Shown in pieces: positions 1 to 5,706 of a DNA stretch of 7,001 nucleotides. Below the pieces are notes generated by a model. The model had not been told where the DNA came from. It did no database searches and worked only from the letters and a program-made list of their open reading frames with translations. The position numbers were made by a program, and so were the translations under genes. Source of the DNA: Parcubacteria group bacterium (GTDB taxonomy: Bacteria > Patescibacteriota > Minisyncoccia > SW-4-49-11); NCBI GenBank assembly GCA_003565105.1, contig PXDG01000167.1, positions 1 through 7,001 of the forward strand, written 5' to 3'. Position 1 is the stretch's first letter, and each line of letters starts with the position of its first letter.

Positions 1-1503
1 CTTCTTCAAGGAGGAGATTGGTCTCAACACTTTCTAGGATGGCACTTTTATCGAAACACACCCTGGGAATTCCCCCTAGGAAACTTTACGGGTCTCCATT
101 ACCCTTCTCCGACCAATATTGGCTATACTGATAGCATTCCACTCTTTGCTATTCCTGCAAAGAGTATCTCGTCCTTCATTGATGTGCCATTTCAATTTAT
201 TGGAATCTGGATATACCTCAACTTTGCCTTACAAGGAATTTTGGGGTACCGTATACTTAAAGGCCAAACCACCTCGCTTTCTTTTGCACTTTTAGGAGGC
301 GTATTACTCCAAACAAGCTCCGTGTTATTACACCGATTAGGTCATCCAGCACTGACTGCTCATTGGATAATCTTGTGGGCAATTCTAATCTACCTATCCA
401 AAAACTACACCAAGACAACACTCTGGAGTAGCCTTCTTTTACTATCGATAGCTGCCTGGATCCATCCCTATATTGCCGTAATGGGACTAACTATACTCAT
501 TGCCTATTACCTCCGAGCTAAGAAACTCTCCCACAAAATACTATACTCTGGGCTAGCATTCATCACAATTCTTATCCACTGGTATAGTATTGGCTATTTA
601 ACTTCTTATGCCACAACCCAAATCTTTGGCTTAGGACATTACTCATCATCTTGGACTACGTTTGTTCAATCTCCTTACTCAAAATCACTCTCTCAGATAC
701 CATTCAACTCATTACAATCCGAAGGAGCTGCATTTTTGGGTCTTGGAACACTAATCGGTATATGTAGCCTCCTGTTGACTACAAAGCGTTCTCAAATGCA
801 TCACTTTTTTACCAAAACCATACCTACACATTGGCCTCTTATTCTCTTCATTTCGATGATGAGCCTCTATGCTTTTACTCATTATACTATCTTTGATAGA
901 CTCGCTGAGCAAGGAATTCCAGGATACTCCTATCTATCCAGTGTATTTATCACATTTCGGGCTAATGGGCGATTCATATGGCCTGGCTACTATCTCATAA
1001 TAATTGTATTTTTAATTAATCTAAAAAAAAGATTCAAGGCACCCCAAGCTACGATACTTCTCCTGATACTACTAGCCATCAATATCTATGACGCACCAAA
1101 CACCCTTCTCAACCGACGCACTTCCCACAGTCCGCAACCACTCAAAATCGAAGCTGAGCTCCAAGACATCATTCAGGATAATAATTATACTCACATAATG
1201 TTTTATCCAACCGCTCCCAATATGACCACCTATTTTAACCAAGATGATTATATTCCTTTTGCTTTCACCGCAGCCAATAATAATCTTTCCATCAATATTG
1301 GATACCTAGCACGAGGAGATGATGAGCTCTTTCACATCTTTAATCAAGCATTTACCCAAGATCTCTATCAGGGAATTCTCCAACCAGAGTATCTCTACAT
1401 CATACCACGCACTCACAGAGACCAAGTAGAAACCTATTTGGAAAACACCGAAACTACCCGGCAATTACGCCAATTGACTCCAGATTTTTGGTACATTCCA
1501 TAA
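1..1503 (+). CDS. C-terminal part of a polytopic membrane protein, DUF6311-like putative GT-C glycosyltransferase (5' end outside window)
   Basis: The frame is open from base 1 to TAA at 1501-1503, giving 500 residues. The internal GTG at 184 is not the start: codons upstream of it already match the next gene's protein residue for residue (fragment residue 1 aligns with residue 401 there, with GHPAL at 114 against 514 and no gap). Visible features are a first loop with GGDWSQHFLGWHFYR, about nine or ten hydrophobic segments, and the motifs GHPALTAHW, HPYIAVM, GLGHYS, EGAAFLGLG and FRANGRFIWP. A soluble tail follows with MFYP, DDYIPFAF, INIGYLAR and a terminal FWYIP. I recognise the architecture as DUF6311-like from memory. 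An acidic residue in the first outer loop, as in GT-C enzymes, suggests lipid-linked sugar transfer outside the membrane; that is inference. The missing upstream part could also carry GT2 and GtrA domains. Confidence 0.85.
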   Translation, partial: LLQGGDWSQHFLGWHFYRNTPWEFPLGNFTGLHYPSPTNIGYTDSIPLFAIPAKSISSFIDVPFQFIGIWIYLNFALQGILGYRILKGQTTSLSFALLGGVLLQTSSVLLHRLGHPALTAHWIILWAILIYLSKNYTKTTLWSSLLLLSIAAWIHPYIAVMGLTILIAYYLRAKKLSHKILYSGLAFITILIHWYSIGYLTSYATTQIFGLGHYSSSWTTFVQSPYSKSLSQIPFNSLQSEGAAFLGLGTLIGICSLLLTTKRSQMHHFFTKTIPTHWPLILFISMMSLYAFTHYTIFDRLAEQGIPGYSYLSSVFITFRANGRFIWPGYYLIIIVFLINLKKRFKAPQATILLLILLAINIYDAPNTLLNRRTSHSPQPLKIEAELQDIIQDNNYTHIMFYPTAPNMTTYFNQDDYIPFAFTAANNNLSINIGYLARGDDELFHIFNQAFTQDLYQGILQPEYLYIIPRTHRDQVETYLENTETTRQLRQLTPDFWYIP

Positions 1504-1538
1504 GCACTTCCTGACCTTACTGCCATCGAGACTAAACC

Positions 1539-1567
1539 CTCTTATTTATCCTAAAATATGCTATACT
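1539..1567 (+). promoter_or_regulatory. Extended -10 promoter of the GT2-GtrA fusion gene
   Basis: TG-C-TATACT lies at 1559-1567, an extended -10 with 5 of 6 matches to TATAAT. The -35 region 17 bp upstream (1539-1544, CTCTTA) is weak. Transcription would begin near 1574, giving a leader of about 20 nt before the ATG at 1595. That leader has no Shine-Dalgarno sequence; the bases before the start are pyrimidine-rich. The preceding gene has no clear terminator, so read-through may also supply transcript. Confidence 0.5.
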
Positions 1568-1594
1568 AAGCAATATACCGACTTTACTTTTTCT

Positions 1595-4324
1595 ATGAAA
1601 CTCAGTATCATCATCCCCACCTATAATGAAGCGGAAAGCATTGCCCAACTCATTCAGAGAATTGGAAAGGCTTGTACCAGTAATACCCTCTCCTATGAAA
1701 TCATTCTGATCGATGATCACTCATATGACGACACGGTATCAATAGCAGAAACATTCCTCACAACCCACCCTCTGACTATACGCCTCAAACAAGGAACCAA
1801 AGGAAAAAGTACTTCCTTATTAGAAGGGTTTCAGATAGCTCAAGGAGAAGTTATTGCAATGATTGATGCTGATCTACAATATGAACCAGAAGACATTCCT
1901 CGCCTGTATCATCATCTCCAAAAAAACACCTATGATATCGTAGTAGCTCGGAGAAAATATCAGGCTCAGTTTTCGTGGTATCGACGAGTACTTGGTCAAA
2001 TATATGCCACCCTTTTTGGGAAATACTGGCTCGATCTCCCCCATGATATCCAAGCAGGCCTCAAAGTATTTCGAAGAGCATACCTGCCTAAACCAACCTT
2101 TGTTTCTACAGCATGGGGATTTGACTATGTCTTTTTATATAATGCAAAAAAGAACGGAGCGAGAATCGGTGACTATTCTATTCCTTTTAATACAAGAGAA
2201 TACGGATTCAGTGATGTTCAGTTGAGTACCTACATTGAGTTATTATCGGGAATCATATGGCTCCGACTCAAAGATTATAAAGCTGTCATATTTGGACTGA
2301 TTGGAATACTCAATACCTCAATAGACTTTACCATCACCCTCCTCCTCATTACACTATTCCAACCCACTACAGTTCCCATTCTTTTGGGAATCAATACTGT
2401 GGCCTTCGTCGTTGCGAATATTAACAGCTATCTCCTCAACAAACGGCACACCTTCCAAGACACTTCTTCGCACCGGGTTACCAAAATACTATCCTTTTTT
2501 AGCATAAGCCTGATAAGTCTGATGTTAAATAATCTTGTCTTTCTTGGAATCATACAACTTCTCACCCCCACCCAGACCACGCCAAGTACACTGATAGTCA
2601 TTCTGGCCAAACTTGGCGCGACAATCTTCTCTCTACTAGTCAATTATTGGGGGTATAAGCGAATTGTATTTTCTTCTCAAAAAGGAATCAATCTCACATA
2701 TCTCAATTATATTCTCATCTTCATTCTAAGTGCAGGGATACTCTTTCACACCACTCTCGATATATCCAGTATCTTACCCAGAAATATCACTTGGCTACTC
2801 CAAGGTGGAGATTGGTCACAACACTTTCTAGGATGGCATTTTTATCGCAATACGCCCTGGAATTTCCCCCTAGGGAACTTTAGCGGACTTCTCTACCCCA
2901 GTCAAACCAACATCGGATATACCGACAGTATTCCTCTGCTCGGACTACCACTCAAACTCATTTCTTCCATATTAGGCACTCCTTTTCAATATATAGGAGC
3001 TTGGATCTACCTTTGTATAACTCTACAGGGAATAATCGGGTTTTGGGTAGCAAAAAAGCTCAAGCTTTCCAATGGACAAGCCTTAATAACTGGATTACTC
3101 CTTCAAACCAGCCCTATGCTCATCGCTCGATTAGGACACCCCGCACTATGCGCACACTGGATGATACTCTGGAGTCTCGGACTCTACCTAGACAAAGAAC
3201 ACTCCAAAAAGATATTCTGGTTGAGTATACTCATTATCGTACTGAGTGGACTCACTCATCCATATATCGCCATAATGAGCTGGAGTATTCTTTTAGCAAG
3301 ATTTCTACGTATTTCCACTAAGTTGCAGTATCAGATCTTTTCTGGCCTCATTCTCACAGGAACGCTTTTGACTGTGTGGTATATGGTCGGCTACCTTGGG
3401 AATCAAGCAAATATCATTGAAGGTGGACTCGGTAGATACTCTGCCCATTTCAGTACTTGGATTCATCCAATCTATAATTTTGATCAATCAAGTTCATTGA
3501 TTATGCCAAATTGGACAAAAACTTATTCGGAACAATACGAAGGATATGCATATCTTGGATTAGGTAGCATTATCGCCAGTATTCTTCTCATACCAATATA
3601 TATTCGACACATTCCCTCTCTTCTCAAAAAATACATTCCAGCTCATTGGCCACTTTTTCTATTACTTGGAGCCCTTACCCTATTTGCCTTTATCGAGGAG
3701 TCACTCTTTCTCAGAATCCAAAATTCTCCCCTTCCTGGTAGCTCTCAACTCATCAATCTTGCCAGTATTTTCCGAGCAAATGGACGCTTTATTTGGCCAA
3801 CAAGCTATGTGATCACTTTCATTATAGTAACCAGTATTTCCCGAAGATTTTCTCGAACTATTGCTTTAATACTCCTTTTCCTAATAATAAGTATCAACCT
3901 CATAGATACCAGTCCACTCCTCTTTCAATCATATAGGCCATCAGAACAGGTGTTTAGCTTTCAAGACCCCCTTATGCAGGATCTCCCTCCTATTCTCCAA
4001 GATAGGCATAAACACATTATTTTTTACCCTGCTCAACATCCCTATCGAAGTTACTTTCGTGGAGACGACTATGCTCCGCTTGCTTATCTAGCTGGAACTC
4101 ATCAACGAACAATTAACCTTGGGTATATAGCACGCTACGACAAAGACCAAATTGAGACCTATAATGCGATTATCCAAAAAGAACTCAAGAACGGAATCAC
4201 TCGAGATCATCATCTTTATTTGATCCCCGACGCAGAACAACAGAAAGTTTCTCACTGGCTACAACAATCAGACAGTCCCAAAGAATTAATTCAACTTAAT
4301 CGTCAACTATGGTACATTCCTTAA
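1595..4324 (+). CDS. Trimodular GT2 glycosyltransferase - GtrA flippase - DUF6311-like membrane protein
   Basis: 909 residues, ATG start, TAA stop. Residues 1-220 form a GT2 domain of the dolichol-phosphate sugar synthase type: SIIIPTYNE at 4-12, DD at 40-41, the metal-binding DAD at 91-93, QAGLKVFRR at 153-161 and R201 in the NTREYGFS segment. This type charges polyprenyl phosphate with a sugar on the cytoplasmic face. Residues about 231-358 form a four-helix GtrA domain with NSYLLNKRHTF (277-287) and VNYWGYKRIVF (349-359); GtrA proteins are thought to flip the charged lipid. Residues 371-909 contain about ten membrane segments and a soluble tail, homologous to the upstream fragment, with GGD at 404-406, GHPALCAHW at 514-522 and FRANGRFIWP at 726-735. 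My inference is that this last part is the outer-face transferase. The sugar and acceptor are unknown. The start is supported by the GT2 N-terminus. Confidence 0.93.
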   Translation: MKLSIIIPTYNEAESIAQLIQRIGKACTSNTLSYEIILIDDHSYDDTVSIAETFLTTHPLTIRLKQGTKGKSTSLLEGFQIAQGEVIAMIDADLQYEPEDIPRLYHHLQKNTYDIVVARRKYQAQFSWYRRVLGQIYATLFGKYWLDLPHDIQAGLKVFRRAYLPKPTFVSTAWGFDYVFLYNAKKNGARIGDYSIPFNTREYGFSDVQLSTYIELLSGIIWLRLKDYKAVIFGLIGILNTSIDFTITLLLITLFQPTTVPILLGINTVAFVVANINSYLLNKRHTFQDTSSHRVTKILSFFSISLISLMLNNLVFLGIIQLLTPTQTTPSTLIVILAKLGATIFSLLVNYWGYKRIVFSSQKGINLTYLNYILIFILSAGILFHTTLDISSILPRNITWLLQGGDWSQHFLGWHFYRNTPWNFPLGNFSGLLYPSQTNIGYTDSIPLLGLPLKLISSILGTPFQYIGAWIYLCITLQGIIGFWVAKKLKLSNGQALITGLLLQTSPMLIARLGHPALCAHWMILWSLGLYLDKEHSKKIFWLSILIIVLSGLTHPYIAIMSWSILLARFLRISTKLQYQIFSGLILTGTLLTVWYMVGYLGNQANIIEGGLGRYSAHFSTWIHPIYNFDQSSSLIMPNWTKTYSEQYEGYAYLGLGSIIASILLIPIYIRHIPSLLKKYIPAHWPLFLLLGALTLFAFIEESLFLRIQNSPLPGSSQLINLASIFRANGRFIWPTSYVITFIIVTSISRRFSRTIALILLFLIISINLIDTSPLLFQSYRPSEQVFSFQDPLMQDLPPILQDRHKHIIFYPAQHPYRSYFRGDDYAPLAYLAGTHQRTINLGYIARYDKDQIETYNAIIQKELKNGITRDHHLYLIPDAEQQKVSHWLQQSDSPKELIQLNRQLWYIP

Positions 4325-4380
4325 CTCTCTCTTCATATCCCAATCAAACATAGGTTAATCTCAGATCTAATCAATAATTA

Positions 4381-5559
4381 TTATGGACACGTCCCCCAAA
4401 CAGGGCGAGGAAGGGTCCAGGCAGGAGTATTATCATCAAATTGAGAAGGTTCTGTAGTAATATTAGAAACACACCAACCCGAAAGATCAGTATTAAAGTT
4501 TATAGCATTCCAAAACATCTGAGACATATCCGTTACATTGCTCACATCCCAGTTCGATATATCCCCATCAAAAACAGAAGTCATCCAAAACATCCCTGAC
4601 ATATTCGTCACATTACTGACATCCCAATTCGACACATCTCCATTAAAACTTTGTGCTCCGATAAACACTCTTCTCATATCCGTCACATTACTGACATCCC
4701 AGTTCGATACATCTCCGTTAAAACTGAGCGTTCCTGCAAATGCATTATACATTGAACTAACATTGCTCAAGTCTGGACTATCCAAAGCAGTCATTGTCAT
4801 ATTACTTGAACCTGAAAAAGCTCCCTCAAAACTAGCCCAAGCTATATCTCCCCATTGTTTAATATCCATCACCTTTAAGCGATCGCTCATTACCGTATTA
4901 AATGAAGCTTGGGGAAATTGTCCAGATATTGCAATATCATAAGTACCAGGTTCGTCGTATGTATGAGTAATATCTCCAGTCACACCAAAATCAATATTGC
5001 CATCACCCCAATCTACTTGAAAATCATAGGTTGCGGTATTTCTAGTTGAAAGAATAAATTGATTATCATTACTAATTCCAGGACCATCTGTTTGAACAGT
5101 AATAATAAATGGTCGAAGATCAATATCATTAATCACAACATCACGTAATTCAGCAGTATTACTCCGAATACTCATCCGATTATTAAAAGGGTGAATGGCA
5201 ATCTCATACCCACTGCCATTGCCAGTACTTCCTGGACTTTGAGGAATCTGAGCAATATAATCTGGAGTTAAATCATCACGAATATCCAAAAGACCACTAC
5301 AATCAGTAGCATTCTGAGAACATAATTCTTGATATTCTCCTGTAACCCCTTCAGGATAGCTTCGCTCCCGCACCCGATATTGTTCTAACGAGTTATAGAT
5401 CGACATAATATCACTTTCTCTTCGAACATCTCGTGTCAGCCCTAATTGTCGTTGTGGATTAATAGCTATAATAACAATAGCTGCCAAAATTCCAACCAAA
5501 GCAACAACCAAGAGAACTTCTAATAAAGTGAACCCTCTTTTCTGCAATAAATGAATCAT
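4381..5559 (-). CDS. Type IV prepilin-like protein with PKD-like domain and BspA/DUF285 repeats
   Basis: 392 residues, read from ATG at 5559 to TAA at 4383-4381. The N-terminus is a class III prepilin signal: basic leader MIHLLQKRG, cleavage before F10, E14 at position +5 of the mature protein, then a hydrophobic helix to about residue 33 ending in NPQRQ. Residues 40-150 look like a small pseudopilin globular domain with C80 and C87. Residues about 152-215 resemble a PKD fold (VDWGDG at 182-187, THTYDEPGTYDI at 198-209). From about 230 there is a BspA-type array (QWGDIAWASFEGAF entry, then 25-residue units with GDVSNWDVSNVTDM), closed by a cap with C363 and C391. Expected location is the pilus or cell surface after prepilin peptidase processing, perhaps as a minor or tip subunit that binds something. 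It converges on the preceding gene with a 56-bp gap. The ligand is unknown. Confidence 0.92.
   Translation of the reverse strand: MIHLLQKRGFTLLEVLLVVALVGILAAIVIIAINPQRQLGLTRDVRRESDIMSIYNSLEQYRVRERSYPEGVTGEYQELCSQNATDCSGLLDIRDDLTPDYIAQIPQSPGSTGNGSGYEIAIHPFNNRMSIRSNTAELRDVVINDIDLRPFIITVQTDGPGISNDNQFILSTRNTATYDFQVDWGDGNIDFGVTGDITHTYDEPGTYDIAISGQFPQASFNTVMSDRLKVMDIKQWGDIAWASFEGAFSGSSNMTMTALDSPDLSNVSSMYNAFAGTLSFNGDVSNWDVSNVTDMRRVFIGAQSFNGDVSNWDVSNVTNMSGMFWMTSVFDGDISNWDVSNVTDMSQMFWNAINFNTDLSGWCVSNITTEPSQFDDNTPAWTLPRPVWGTCP
4423..4797 (-). repeat. Tandem 75-bp coding repeats (25-residue BspA/DUF285 units)
   Basis: Five units in exact 75-bp register: 4723-4797 (degenerate, residues 255-279), 4648-4722, 4573-4647, 4498-4572 and 4423-4497 (diverged last unit). 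The core of the second and third units (4681-4722 and 4606-4647) agrees at 39 of 42 bases, and the differences are synonymous. The consensus is FNGDVSNWDVSNVTDMxxMF, the family's leucine-rich-repeat-like unit. Array growth or loss by slippage would stay in frame. Confidence 0.9.
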
Positions 5560-5584
5560 ATCTGTCTTACTGTTATTTTTTATA

Positions 5585-5599
5585 ATGCTATTATAGCAT
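5585..5599. repeat. Short inverted repeat over the pilin -10 element
   Basis: ATGCTA-TTA-TAGCAT is a perfect 6-bp inverted repeat with a 3-bp centre, and it overlaps the -10 hexamer of the prepilin promoter. It could be an operator half-site pair or just a by-product of an AT-rich promoter. Confidence 0.35.
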
Positions 5600-5618
5600 A
5601 TCTTCTGATTTAGGTAAG
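5590..5618 (-). promoter_or_regulatory. Extended -10 promoter of the prepilin gene
   Basis: On the minus strand TG-C-TATAAT occupies 5598-5590: a perfect -10 hexamer with the TGn extension. The -35 position (5618-5613, CTTACC) is poor. The expected start near 5583 gives a leader of about 24 nt ending GTAAGACAGAT before the ATG, with no convincing Shine-Dalgarno sequence. Confidence 0.65.
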
Positions 5619-5652
5619 AGGACTCAATCCCGGCCCCTATTGAACAACTCTA

Positions 5653-5681
5653 TCGACACAGTTCTGTTCCTTTGATAAAAT
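5653..5681 (+). promoter_or_regulatory. Promoter of the GT4 glycosyltransferase gene
   Basis: TCGACA (5653-5658, 5 of 6 to TTGACA) is followed by a 17-bp spacer and TAAAAT (5676-5681, 5 of 6 to TATAAT), with TG at 5673-5674 as an extended -10. Transcription would start near 5688, leaving a leader of about 19 nt before the ATG at 5707 and no Shine-Dalgarno sequence. Spacing and hexamers fit a sigma-70 type promoter well. Confidence 0.65.
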
Positions 5682-5706
5682 AAAGCCTAGATAACCCTCA
5701 ATCACT

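Noticed and set aside
184..1503. A separate gene starting at GTG 184
   Set aside because: Codons 1-183 are open in the same frame and encode a near-identical match to residues 401-461 of the downstream protein, so the gene began before the window.
1504..1594. Terminator or small RNA after the first gene
   Set aside because: No hairpin of useful length is visible; only the extended -10 promoter stands out.
4325..4380. Bidirectional terminator between the convergent genes
   Set aside because: Only AT-rich or very short symmetry (AGATCT, AATAATTATT) is present; there is no GC-rich stem followed by a T run on either strand.
4423..4797. CRISPR array
   Set aside because: The units are contiguous coding repeats with no unique spacers, and they translate into a known repeat family.
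4538..4942. Open frame on the plus strand opposite the prepilin gene
   Set aside because: Its repeated peptide is just the antisense reading of the DUF285 repeats, whose 75-bp period keeps the opposite frame open.
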